Source of the DNA: Terriglobia bacterium
Lineage (GTDB): Bacteria; Acidobacteriota; Terriglobia; Bryobacterales; Bryobacteraceae
Length of the DNA: 64,000 bases
Reading direction: 5' to 3'
Assembly: GCA_021324185.1 (NCBI GenBank)
Contig: JAJPJN010000097.1
Coordinates: 53,564-117,563, forward strand
Shown: piece after piece, positions 25,209-33,344 of the stretch
How the letters are laid out: each line of letters starts with the position of its first letter
Numbering within the stretch: position 1 is the stretch's first letter
Position numbers and translations under genes: made by a program
The notes under the pieces: model-generated
What the model saw: the letters and a program-made list of their open reading frames with translations, nothing else
The model's database searches: none
What the model was told of the DNA's origin: nothing

Positions 25209-27697
25209 GCTTCACTCATCCGTTCATTCTCTTCCTGCTGGTTGCTCCGCTTGCCTGGCTGGTGTGGCTGTGGCGAACTTCCATCCACCGTGCAGGACTG
25301 CTTCTCAAAGGACTAGCCCTGGCCGCGATCGTCATCGCTCTGTCGGAACCCACCACCACAGTGCCGCGAACGCGTGTTGGGGCTGTCGTGCTGGTGGATA
25401 CCTCGGCCAGCATCACGCGTGGAGACCTGGATCGCGCAGCTTCCCTCATCGTTGAAATGCAGCGTCACCGGCATGGCAACTGGATAAAGGTGGTGCCCTT
25501 CGCCGGCCAGCCCCGGCCGCTTTCGCGTCGCGAAACCACGGGCGATCTCCGGCTCCTCAACACGGCCAACGAGTCCGGCAACAGCACCAATATCGAAGCC
25601 GCCCTCACAGGCAGCATGTCCGCCATCCCCAGCGGTTACATTCCGCGGCTGGTGCTGCTCAGCGACGGCAACGAGAACGAAGGCAGCACTGCTCGCGCGA
25701 TTGCTGAGCTGCAGCGCCTCCACGTCCCGGTAGATACCATTCCCTTGGCCGGCCGGCAGAACAACGGCTTCCGCCTCGAATCCGTTTCAATGCCGCATCA
25801 GGCATACGCTGGCGAGCAGATTCCCATCGACCTCACCATCGATTCGCCGCAAGACGTGCAGGCCACGGTAACGATCTCTGCCGAAGGCAAAGACCTGGGC
25901 AGCAATCCCGTCGATCTGAAATCGGGCGCTAATCTGGTCCGCATTCATGCACGGGTTAATTCGAGCGGAGCCACCTCTATTTCCGGCACAATCGCCGCCC
26001 CGCAATTGGGCGACATTCCCTTTGAACAGGCGATCGAGCTTCGCCGCGCCAAAATTATGTATCTTTCGCAGGACCCGCCCGGAACCGAGGCAAATCTGCT
26101 GCAGGCATTTGCTGAAGCCGATTTCGATATCACGCGCGAGACCGCGCTGATCGACAAAGATCTAAGCGGCATTCAGCTCGTCATCCTGAACAATCTGGAT
26201 CTGAACATCCTCACGCCCGCGCAGAAGAGCCGCCTCGATCAGTACGTCAAAGATGGTGGCGGCTTGCTCCTCATCGGTGGCGAGCGGCAGGTCTACAAGG
26301 AGGACAAGCAGATGGATGCGCTGGATAACGTCCTGCCCGCTAAGCTGGCGCCGCCCAAAGCGCCTGAAGGCACATGCGTTGCGCTCATCATAGATAAATC
26401 GTCCTCTATGGAGGGCAGAAAGATTGAACTCGCGCGCCTTTCCGCCATTGGCGTCGTCGATCATTTGCGGCCCATCGATAGCATCGGCGTGCTGATCTTC
26501 GATAACTCCTTTCAATGGGCGGTTCCCATGCGCCGCGCGGAAGACAAATCGCTAATCAAGCGACTGATTTCGGGCATCACTCCGGACGGCGGAACACAGA
26601 TCGCTCCCGCCTTGGCCGAAGCTTATAAGCGCGTCCTGAACTCGAAAGCGATTTATAAGCACATCGTGCTGCTCACCGACGGCATCTCCGAAGAAGGCGA
26701 CAGCATGGATCTAGCCAAGGAAGCTCTCCAGCACCAGATCACCATTTCCACCGTCGGCTTGGGCCAGGATGTAAACCGCTCTTATCTCGAGAAGGTGGCT
26801 GCTACCGCCGGAGGAAAAAGTTATTTCCTGAATGAGCCGCAAGGCTTGGAGCAGATTTTGCTGAAAGATGTTCAGGAATATAGCGGCTCGACGGCCGTCG
26901 AAAAGCCGCTCAGCCCGATCGTCGAAAACGATGCGGAAGTTCTGCGCGACGTGCACATGGACGCCGCGCCGCCCTTGAAAGGATATGCCCGTTACGTCGC
27001 CAAGCCCGAAGCCGAAACCATTCTGAGCATCGATGCCGAAAAGAAAGACCCGCTCTACGTCCGCTGGCAGTATGGCCTCGGCCGCGCAGCAATTTTTGCC
27101 TCTGATGCCAAGAGCCGCTGGGCAGAGAACTGGATCGGCTGGCCCGGATTCGACAAATTCTGGATCAATGTTTCTCGAGATCTGTTAACCGAAGCCGGCC
27201 GCAGCGAAGCGAGCGCGCAATTCGATGCTGCCAACGACGACATCCTGGTGACTTATCGCCTCGGCGCCGGTGTGACCGAGCCCGCCACCGTACCGGCCAT
27301 CTACGTCCTGGGCCCGAACGGTTTTCAAAAGCCGATTGAGGTGCAGCGCATCGCGCCCCGCCTGTATTCCGGCCGCCTTCACGCCGGCATCGCGCGGGGC
27401 CTCTTCCGCATTCGTCCGGTTGAAGAAAGCAGCGCTTTCCCGGAAGTCGGATTGTACCGGCAGCAGGAAGAGCTGCAGGAATACGGCGCAAATGAAGCCC
27501 TATTGGCCCGCATCTCGGCCCTCACTGGCGGCCGTTTTCGGCCCTCGCCCGATGCAATCTTCGATTCCGGCGGTCGCACTACTTACACCAAATGGCAGCT
27601 TTGGCCGGCATTTCTGGCTTTAGCCATCGCGCTCAATATCGCCGAGCTCATCGTACGAAAGTGGAGCGGCATTCGTGGAAGGTTCCGCCGTACCTGA
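25205..27697 (+). CDS. Membrane protein with two VWA domains and a glutamine amidotransferase-like domain
   Basis: This 830-residue protein begins with two membrane helices (about 6-22 and 32-50). A first VWA domain with DTSASI follows (about 61-66), then an Ig-like part (about 185-275) and a class I glutamine amidotransferase-like domain (about 275-385, VILNNLDLNILTPAQ and GGGLLLIGGE) without the catalytic triad evident. A second VWA domain carries DKSSSM (about 400-405) with an intact DxSxS site. A final membrane helix lies near residue 800-818. It is coupled to the BatA-like gene by an ATGA overlap and ends the operon. Proteins with this order resemble the large VWA membrane components of MoxR loci. 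Confidence 0.88.
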   Translation: MSFTHPFILFLLVAPLAWLVWLWRTSIHRAGLLLKGLALAAIVIALSEPTTTVPRTRVGAVVLVDTSASITRGDLDRAASLIVEMQRHRHGNWIKVVPFAGQPRPLSRRETTGDLRLLNTANESGNSTNIEAALTGSMSAIPSGYIPRLVLLSDGNENEGSTARAIAELQRLHVPVDTIPLAGRQNNGFRLESVSMPHQAYAGEQIPIDLTIDSPQDVQATVTISAEGKDLGSNPVDLKSGANLVRIHARVNSSGATSISGTIAAPQLGDIPFEQAIELRRAKIMYLSQDPPGTEANLLQAFAEADFDITRETALIDKDLSGIQLVILNNLDLNILTPAQKSRLDQYVKDGGGLLLIGGERQVYKEDKQMDALDNVLPAKLAPPKAPEGTCVALIIDKSSSMEGRKIELARLSAIGVVDHLRPIDSIGVLIFDNSFQWAVPMRRAEDKSLIKRLISGITPDGGTQIAPALAEAYKRVLNSKAIYKHIVLLTDGISEEGDSMDLAKEALQHQITISTVGLGQDVNRSYLEKVAATAGGKSYFLNEPQGLEQILLKDVQEYSGSTAVEKPLSPIVENDAEVLRDVHMDAAPPLKGYARYVAKPEAETILSIDAEKKDPLYVRWQYGLGRAAIFASDAKSRWAENWIGWPGFDKFWINVSRDLLTEAGRSEASAQFDAANDDILVTYRLGAGVTEPATVPAIYVLGPNGFQKPIEVQRIAPRLYSGRLHAGIARGLFRIRPVEESSAFPEVGLYRQQEELQEYGANEALLARISALTGGRFRPSPDAIFDSGGRTTYTKWQLWPAFLALAIALNIAELIVRKWSGIRGRFRRT

Positions 27698-27699
27698 CC

Positions 27700-28890
27700 T
27701 CATATCCGCTCCAGGTGCACGACAGCTTCGAAGTGATACGTCTGCGGAAAAAGGTCCACCAGCGCCAGCCGTGTAATCCTATACGCACCGAGCAGTTTCC
27801 CGGCATCGCGCGCCAGCGTCGATGGATCGCAGCTAATGAGCTTCAACAACGCAGGCCGGAGCCGCAACAATTGCTCCGTGGCTGCATTCCCTAAACCCGC
27901 TCTGGGCGGGTCGGCGATAATCAGCTCGGGCGCTCGCTCCAGGCCCGCCAAGAAGTCTTCCGCTGAACCTCGTGTCGTCTGTAAACGAAGTCCGGCCGCG
28001 CCCGCATTCGCCTCCAGATCCCGATAAGCAGGCCCGCCCCGCTCTACCGCATGAACCTCCTCAAATCGTTGTGCAAGCCCGAGTGAAAACAGCCCGGCGC
28101 CCGCGTACAGATCAATCGCGCTGCGCCCTCGCACCTCACCGAGCACTTCCGCCACAAGCTGCTCGATCAAAAACCGGTTCACTTGAAAAAAGGAACCGCG
28201 GCTGATGCGAAACGCCTGCCCCGCAGCGTGATACTCGATCGGCCCGTGAGCGAGGCCATCTAAAAACGTGCCGCACCATTCAAAAAAACGTGCCGCCACT
28301 GGTCGCAGCGAATCCAAAATGTTCAACTGAATGTCGTTCTCATTCGTAAAAACTTCGAGCGAACGCAGAAAATCCGGCCATTCCGGCCGCGTTACCGCCC
28401 ATGCCAGTTGACCGATCACCTGATTCAGCTTGGGCGACGAGATCGGGCAGTGATCAATGGCGCAGAGATCGCGCGATCCGGCCCGGTGAAATCCCATCTG
28501 CCCGTCGGTAAAGTGCAATTGGATGCGATTTCGGTACTCCCACGGCGGACCCGCAATAACCTGTATCTCGCCGTCATACTGGATTCTGCCCAGTCGCGCC
28601 AGTGTCTCCCGCAGTATCGCCTGCTTTTGAGCAAGCTGAAATGCGTATTCGGCGTGCTGATAGTCGCAGCCGCCGCAGTTTCCAAAATATTCGCAGCGCG
28701 GGGTAACTCGTTCCGGCGCGTGCTCCAGAATTTCTATGTCGCGCCCGCGCAGCAGCCCTGCTTTCACCTCTTGCGTGCGCAGCGCTACCAGTTCGCCCGG
28801 CAAGACGAACGGCGCAAGCAGTACTTGCCCCTCAATGCGAGCCAGTCCTTCGCCTCCATACACCAGCTTTTCGATCCGCACTTTGCTCAA
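27700..28890 (-). CDS. 23S rRNA (uracil-5-)-methyltransferase of the RlmD/RumA family
   Basis: This 396-residue TrmA-class enzyme transfers a methyl group from SAM to C5 of uridine. A TRAM-like RNA-binding domain occupies residues 1-58. The iron-sulfur ligands are C66, C72, C75 (CEYFGNCGGC) and C148 (DHCP). The SAM site is DLYAGAGLFSLGLA, followed by IADPPRAGL, and the catalytic Cys lies in LISCDPSTLARD near residue 365. The start is TTG at 28890 (SKVRIEKLVYGGEGLAR); a GTG three codons on is an alternative. The exact uridine (U747, U1939 or a tRNA site) cannot be told from sequence. It is convergent with the VWA gene and divergent from trpS. Confidence 0.9.
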   Translation of the reverse strand: MSKVRIEKLVYGGEGLARIEGQVLLAPFVLPGELVALRTQEVKAGLLRGRDIEILEHAPERVTPRCEYFGNCGGCDYQHAEYAFQLAQKQAILRETLARLGRIQYDGEIQVIAGPPWEYRNRIQLHFTDGQMGFHRAGSRDLCAIDHCPISSPKLNQVIGQLAWAVTRPEWPDFLRSLEVFTNENDIQLNILDSLRPVAARFFEWCGTFLDGLAHGPIEYHAAGQAFRISRGSFFQVNRFLIEQLVAEVLGEVRGRSAIDLYAGAGLFSLGLAQRFEEVHAVERGGPAYRDLEANAGAAGLRLQTTRGSAEDFLAGLERAPELIIADPPRAGLGNAATEQLLRLRPALLKLISCDPSTLARDAGKLLGAYRITRLALVDLFPQTYHFEAVVHLERI

Positions 28891-28969
28891 CTCTGCGGAT
28901 ATTTTTTTATCGTTCAGTTTGCGCCATCCCTTACCATGAAGATTTCCAACACCAGAAGATTTCCACTCA

Positions 28970-29944
28970 ATGAAAGCACGAGTTCTCTCGGGCGTTCAGC
29001 CCAGCGGTCAACTGCACATCGGTAATTATCTCGGAGCCCTCAAAAATTGGGCCGAGATTCAGAGCCGCTACGAAAGCATTTTTTGCATCGTCGACCTGCA
29101 TGCCATCACCACCTATCAGAACCCGGCGGAGCTTTCGGCCAAGATCAAAGAAACCGCCGCTCTGTTTATCGCAGCCGGAATCGACCCCGAGCAGTCGTGG
29201 ATTATGGTCCAATCCACCGTTCCCGGACACGCCGAACTTGCCTGGCTGCTCACCTGCGTAACTCCCCTCGGCTGGCTCTATCGCATGACGCAATTCAAAG
29301 TCAAAGCAGCTCAGCAGGAGACCGTAGGCGACGGCATACTGCAATACCCGGTCCTGATGGCCGCCGATATCCTCATTTACCAGGCGAGCATCGTCCCGGT
29401 GGGTGAAGATCAGTCGCAGCATCTCGAACTCACCCGTGATATCGCGCAGCGCTTCAACTCCCTATACGGCGAGACCTTCGTGATGCCCGCTACTCATCTG
29501 CCTTCGGTGGGTGCGCGCATCATGGGGCTCGACGATCCCACTCAAAAAATGAGCAAGTCTGCCAAAGGCGCAGGGCATGCGATCGCGCTGCTCGATGATC
29601 CCAAAGTCATTCAGAAGAAAATCATGCGTGCCACCACCGATTCCGAACCCGCTGTCGATCCGGCCAAAATGGGCGCCGGCATTGCCAATCTGCTGGCCAT
29701 CGCGCAGGCCTGCGATCCTTCCATCACAAAAGAAACTGTTGCGGGGATGCGCTACGGCGATTTCAAAAAACTCGTTGCCGCCGCCGTGATTGCCCGTCTA
29801 GAGCCGCTTCAGCGCCGCTATCGCGAGATAACTGCCGATCCTGGCTATCTGGAGGCCGTCCTCAAACGCGGCCGGGAGCATGTGCTGCCCATCGCCGAAG
29901 ATACTGTGCAGAAAACCAAGCACGCCATGGGCCTCCACATCTGA
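28970..29944 (+). CDS. trpS: Tryptophan--tRNA ligase
   Basis: The 324-residue class I synthetase charges tRNA-Trp. The HIGH-type motif is HIGN (16-19, in SGVQPSGQLHIGNYLGA), the KMSKS loop is QKMSKSAKG near residue 190, and the tryptophan pocket segments YPVLMAADILIYQA and VPVGEDQSQHLELTRDIA are intact. The length is normal for bacterial TrpS. The ATG at 28970 starts directly before KARVLSGVQPSG. No trp genes or leader are nearby. Confidence 0.97.
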   Translation: MKARVLSGVQPSGQLHIGNYLGALKNWAEIQSRYESIFCIVDLHAITTYQNPAELSAKIKETAALFIAAGIDPEQSWIMVQSTVPGHAELAWLLTCVTPLGWLYRMTQFKVKAAQQETVGDGILQYPVLMAADILIYQASIVPVGEDQSQHLELTRDIAQRFNSLYGETFVMPATHLPSVGARIMGLDDPTQKMSKSAKGAGHAIALLDDPKVIQKKIMRATTDSEPAVDPAKMGAGIANLLAIAQACDPSITKETVAGMRYGDFKKLVAAAVIARLEPLQRRYREITADPGYLEAVLKRGREHVLPIAEDTVQKTKHAMGLHI

Positions 29945-29991
29945 CCAGCACCACCCGGAGATAAAATAGTGCTCGTAGAGGAACGCCATCT

Positions 29992-31224
29992 TTGTTTGCG
30001 CTGTTGTGTTTGGCGTCGCTTTTTGCAAATGGCGGGCAAGCAAATCCGCAGGCGGGCGGTCTGTCGGCGGCGGGTCTCCAGGCTTTAGATCGCCAGGATT
30101 ACCGCCAGGCCGAGGAGATCTTTTCGAAGCTGGCCGCGGCCGATCCAAAAGATTACTCGGCATTGTTCAATCTCGCGCTGGCCGAATCTGCGCTCAAGCA
30201 AGACGATCAGGCCGCCCGGCACTACCAACAAGTCCTCACTCTCAAGCCGGGGCTGTACGAAGCGGAACTCAACCTGGGCATTCTCGAGGTCCGCGGCCAT
30301 CATCCCGCCGAAGCGATTCCTCTTCTGCAGGACGCCGCAAAGCAGAAGCCCGCGCAGGCACGCCCGCAGCGATACCTTGGCGAGGCTCTTCTCGCAACCG
30401 GCAACAACACGGCTGCGGCCGATGCCTTTCGCGCCGCCCTCGCGGCTGATCCCAAACAGGCCGTTGCCGAATTAGGACTGGGGCAAAGCCTCGCGCATGA
30501 CGGCAAACTCGATGAAGCTCTGGCCCACTACCAGAAAGCAGTTGCGCTCGACCCGAACCTCAAGTCGTACCTGCTTGAAATCGCCGGCTATTTTTCCAAG
30601 GCCAATCGCCCGCAGGATGCCATCTCGCTGTTAACGCAGTTCCCCAATGATCCTGGTGCTTGCGAGGAACTGGGACGCATCTATCTCACTGCCAATCAAC
30701 CCGCCGACGCCGTGAGAGCTTTTCAGACAGCCGTTGCCGCCTCGCCCACTTCGGCGAACCGGCTCGCTTTGGCCACTGCTTATCTCAGGAATAACCAGCC
30801 TGATCTCGCTGCGCCGATCCTGGAACAGGAGCTCGCCGCACATCCCAGCGATTACGATCTGCATATGGCCGTCGGCCGCATCTACCGGGATCGCCGCAAT
30901 TTCGCCGAGGCCGGCCGGCAGTTTGTCGCCGCCGCCGGATTGAAGCCCGATTCAGCCGAGGCCTGGAAGGAAGCCGCCACCGCGTTCGTCCTCGGCGAGC
31001 AATATCCGGAAGCTCTCGCTGCACTGGATAAAATTCACTCGTTGAACGCCGATACCGCGGGCGATTACTTCTATCGCGCCATCGTTTACGATAAGCTGCG
31101 CCAGCCCAAGCCCGCTTTGGAAATCTATCGCAAGTTCCTCGCCTTGAGCGGCGGCAAGTTTCCCAATCAGGAATTTCAGGCTCGCGAGCGTAGTAAGCTT
31201 CTCGAACGGGAGTTGTCGCGATGA
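29992..31224 (+). CDS. Exported TPR-repeat protein
   Basis: The 410-residue protein starts at a TTG (29992) preceded by AGAGGA, with a short hydrophobic signal (residues 1-17). From about 28 to 400 it is made of tetratricopeptide repeats, for example ALDRQDYRQAEEIFSKLAAADP, QDDQAARHYQQVLTLKPG, GKLDEALAHYQKAVALDPN, ADAVRAFQTAVAASP and KPALEIYRKFLALSGG. This is a protein-protein interaction scaffold, probably periplasmic. It overlaps the next gene by four bases (ATGA), and the three genes to 32333 look like one operon for small exported proteins of unknown role. Confidence 0.85.
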   Translation: MFALLCLASLFANGGQANPQAGGLSAAGLQALDRQDYRQAEEIFSKLAAADPKDYSALFNLALAESALKQDDQAARHYQQVLTLKPGLYEAELNLGILEVRGHHPAEAIPLLQDAAKQKPAQARPQRYLGEALLATGNNTAAADAFRAALAADPKQAVAELGLGQSLAHDGKLDEALAHYQKAVALDPNLKSYLLEIAGYFSKANRPQDAISLLTQFPNDPGACEELGRIYLTANQPADAVRAFQTAVAASPTSANRLALATAYLRNNQPDLAAPILEQELAAHPSDYDLHMAVGRIYRDRRNFAEAGRQFVAAAGLKPDSAEAWKEAATAFVLGEQYPEALAALDKIHSLNADTAGDYFYRAIVYDKLRQPKPALEIYRKFLALSGGKFPNQEFQARERSKLLERELSR

Positions 31225-31661
31225 GCGCGCGTCTCAATTTCCGCTGCCTGTTGGCTGCCGCCATCTTCTTTTTGCTTGCTGCCGGGGCCTCCGGCGCGCA
31301 ATCGCTCATTTCGGAAATCAAAGCCGAACACGATCCCGCCCGGCGCGCCGAAAAAGCGCTAGAGTTCGCTGATGCCGCCTTCAACAACGCGCACGATTTC
31401 TATAGCAAAGGCCAGATCCACAAGGGCGATGCAGAACTCGAAAACATGATGGCCGCCCTCGAAGAGTGCGTGTCGTCGTTGGATGTTGCCCGCAAGGCGA
31501 AATACTACAAGAAAGCGGAAATGAATGTCGCCTCGCTCCAGCGCCGCATGCAGGGATTGCTCGACGACATTGCGCTGCAGCAGCGCGGTTGGGCCGAGTA
31601 CACGCAGCGCAAGCTCGACGAAGCCCACGACAAATTGCTAGCCGGAGTCATGCGTAAATAA
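31221..31661 (+). CDS. Exported helical hypothetical protein (TPR operon, second gene)
   Basis: This 146-residue protein has a signal peptide (about 1-26, ending SGAQS). The mature part is almost entirely helical and charged, with heptad-like stretches (ARRAEKALEFADAAF, DAELENMMAALEECV, YYKKAEMNVASLQRRM, EYTQRKLDEAHDKLL). No catalytic motif is seen. It is translationally coupled to the TPR gene. Its last codons contain the first copy of a 16-base direct repeat that recurs at the start of the next gene. I recognise no named family. Confidence 0.75.
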   Translation: MSARLNFRCLLAAAIFFLLAAGASGAQSLISEIKAEHDPARRAEKALEFADAAFNNAHDFYSKGQIHKGDAELENMMAALEECVSSLDVARKAKYYKKAEMNVASLQRRMQGLLDDIALQQRGWAEYTQRKLDEAHDKLLAGVMRK

Positions 31662-31680
31662 ATACCGGAGTCATGCGTAA
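31642..31680 (+). repeat. 16-bp direct repeat spanning a gene junction
   Basis: CCGGAGTCATGCGTAA occurs at 31642-31657 and again at 31665-31680, seven bases apart. The first copy encodes the last residues of the upstream gene (GVMRK); the second runs into the ATG of the downstream gene, whose A is the last base of the repeat. The copies are identical, which suggests a recent short tandem duplication at the junction. Confidence 0.85.
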
Positions 31681-32333
31681 TGAAAGCTGCTTCTGTTTTA
31701 ATTGCGGCCATCGCCGCAGCCTCCCTCCTCACCGCCCGCCAGGACCGGGATTTCCTCACCGCGAATGAAGTGGAACAGGTCCGTCAGGCTCAGGATCCCA
31801 ATGACCGCCTTGTCCTCTATGTCCATTTCGCAAAACAGCGCATGGACCTGCTCCAGCAATATCTGGCCAAGGAAAAGCCCGGCCGCAGCATCTTCATTCA
31901 CAACGCCCTGGAGGATTACTCGCACATCATCGAAGCCATCGATTCCGTCTCCGACGATGCATTGCGGCACAACCGCCCGATCGACAAGGGCACCCAGGCT
32001 GTTCTCGATGCCGAAAAAGATTTTCTAGCTCAGCTAAACAAAATTCAGGACTCGCAGCCCAAAGATCTGGATCGCTACCAGTTCGTCCTGCAAACGGCCA
32101 TCGACACCACCGGCGATAGCCGCGAGCTTGCCGTGCAGGATTCGCAAAAGCGCAGTGCTGAGCTCGCCGCTTCCGACGCCAAGGAAAAGAAGACTCGCGA
32201 GGCGATGATGCCTTCCAAAGAAGTGGCTTCCCGCAAAAAAGACGCCGAAGCTCAAAGCACCGACTCCCAGCAGAAGAAGATTCCTTCCTTGTACCGGCCC
32301 GGCGAAAAGAAGGACACCCAGCCGCCCCAGTAA
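31680..32333 (+). CDS. Exported helical hypothetical protein (TPR operon, third gene)
   Basis: The 217-residue product has a signal-like N-terminus (about 1-19, ASVLIAAIAAASLLTA), a helical domain to about residue 150 (for example RLVLYVHFAKQRMDLLQQYL and LDAEKDFLAQLNKIQD) and a charged, low-complexity C-terminal tail rich in Lys, Glu, Ser and Gln, ending KKDTQPPQ. The AKQRMDLLQQYLAKE segment looks like a coiled-coil or TPR-like helix pair. It starts 18 bases after the previous stop. The function is unknown; the shared operon suggests it works with the TPR scaffold. Confidence 0.75.
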   Translation: MKAASVLIAAIAAASLLTARQDRDFLTANEVEQVRQAQDPNDRLVLYVHFAKQRMDLLQQYLAKEKPGRSIFIHNALEDYSHIIEAIDSVSDDALRHNRPIDKGTQAVLDAEKDFLAQLNKIQDSQPKDLDRYQFVLQTAIDTTGDSRELAVQDSQKRSAELAASDAKEKKTREAMMPSKEVASRKKDAEAQSTDSQQKKIPSLYRPGEKKDTQPPQ

Positions 32334-32389
32334 GGCGCTTTCCGTCCACTGCGTTCATAGCGTAAATTGAAATCAGAGACCGCGCTCCC

Positions 32390-33343
32390 TTGGGCCACCA
32401 CCATCACCACCATCCCACCAGGACAGGATGGATGCTTCAGCTTTCCCTCGCGGCCACTCTTTTGTTCACCGCCTTCGAGGTCTTTGCCGGAGTGCGCGCT
32501 CACAGCCTCGCCCTTCTTTCCGACGCCGGCCACAACTTCACCGATGCACTTGCGCTGCTGCTCGCCGCAATCGGCCTGTACCTGCAAAACAAACCGGCCA
32601 ATGATGTAAAGACCTACGGCTACCAGCGTGCCGGCGTCATTGCCGCTTTTCTCAACGCCACCACGTTAGTTGTCATCGCGTTAGTCATTTTTTGGGAGGC
32701 CGCGGGCCGCATCATTCATCCCGCAAGCATCGACGATCGTCTAATGCTCTGGGTCGCAGCCGCCGCGCTGGTGATGAACACCGCCATCGTCGTGCTGCTG
32801 AACAGTGGCGGAGAAGGCGATATCAACATTCGTGCCGCCGTGATCCATATGCTGGGCGATGCCGTGGGCGCGCTCGCGATCATTGGCGGCGCAATCGCGA
32901 TTCATTACACCGGGTTCACCTACATTGACCCGATCCTCTCCATCGTCCTGGGCCTGTTCATCATCTACACGGGTTGGGATATCATCCGCGAATCGCTCAA
33001 CATCCTGCTCGAAGGGCTACCCCGCGGCATTCAGCTTAGCCAGGTCACGAAAGCCATGTCGGCCGTCGAAGGCGTACTCGACGTCCACGATCTGCATATC
33101 TGGAGCTTGGGCTCGAGCACCCATGCCCTCAGTTCACACGTGCTCATCGAAGATATGCCGCCGTCTGCGAGCGCCGCCATCCTGAAAAAAATCAACCAGG
33201 TGCTCTGCGGCTTCGGTATCCACCACACCACAATTCAGTTCGAGCACATGCCTTGCGTACTCTCAGAAGACGGCTGCAAAATGACCCACGATCATAGCCA
33301 TGACGGCGCGCACGACCATGGCCATGCGCACCATCATCACTGA
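32390..33343 (+). CDS. Cation diffusion facilitator (ZnT/CzcD-like) with histidine-rich termini
   Basis: The 317-residue inner-membrane CDF exporter has six membrane helices (about 18-205), zinc-site residues in LLSDAGHNFTDAL (H-x-x-x-D, helix 2) and HMLGDAVGAL (helix 5), and a cytoplasmic C-terminal domain with DVHDLHIWSLGS. It starts at a TTG (32390), since an in-frame TAA precedes it and no ATG lies upstream. That start places six consecutive His at positions 3-8; the C-terminus ends HDHSHDGAHDHGHAHHHH. If the ATG at 32432 were used, the N-terminal His run would be lost. The His-rich tails and family indicate Zn2+, Co2+ or Cd2+ efflux. It converges on the tricorn gene with one base between them. 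Confidence 0.93.
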   Translation: MGHHHHHHPTRTGWMLQLSLAATLLFTAFEVFAGVRAHSLALLSDAGHNFTDALALLLAAIGLYLQNKPANDVKTYGYQRAGVIAAFLNATTLVVIALVIFWEAAGRIIHPASIDDRLMLWVAAAALVMNTAIVVLLNSGGEGDINIRAAVIHMLGDAVGALAIIGGAIAIHYTGFTYIDPILSIVLGLFIIYTGWDIIRESLNILLEGLPRGIQLSQVTKAMSAVEGVLDVHDLHIWSLGSSTHALSSHVLIEDMPPSASAAILKKINQVLCGFGIHHTTIQFEHMPCVLSEDGCKMTHDHSHDGAHDHGHAHHHH

Positions 33344-33344
33344 A

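Noticed and set aside
32390..32416. His6 run as vector or tag contamination
   Set aside because: The run continues into a normal CDF transporter and matches a His-rich C-terminus, as in native zinc transporters.
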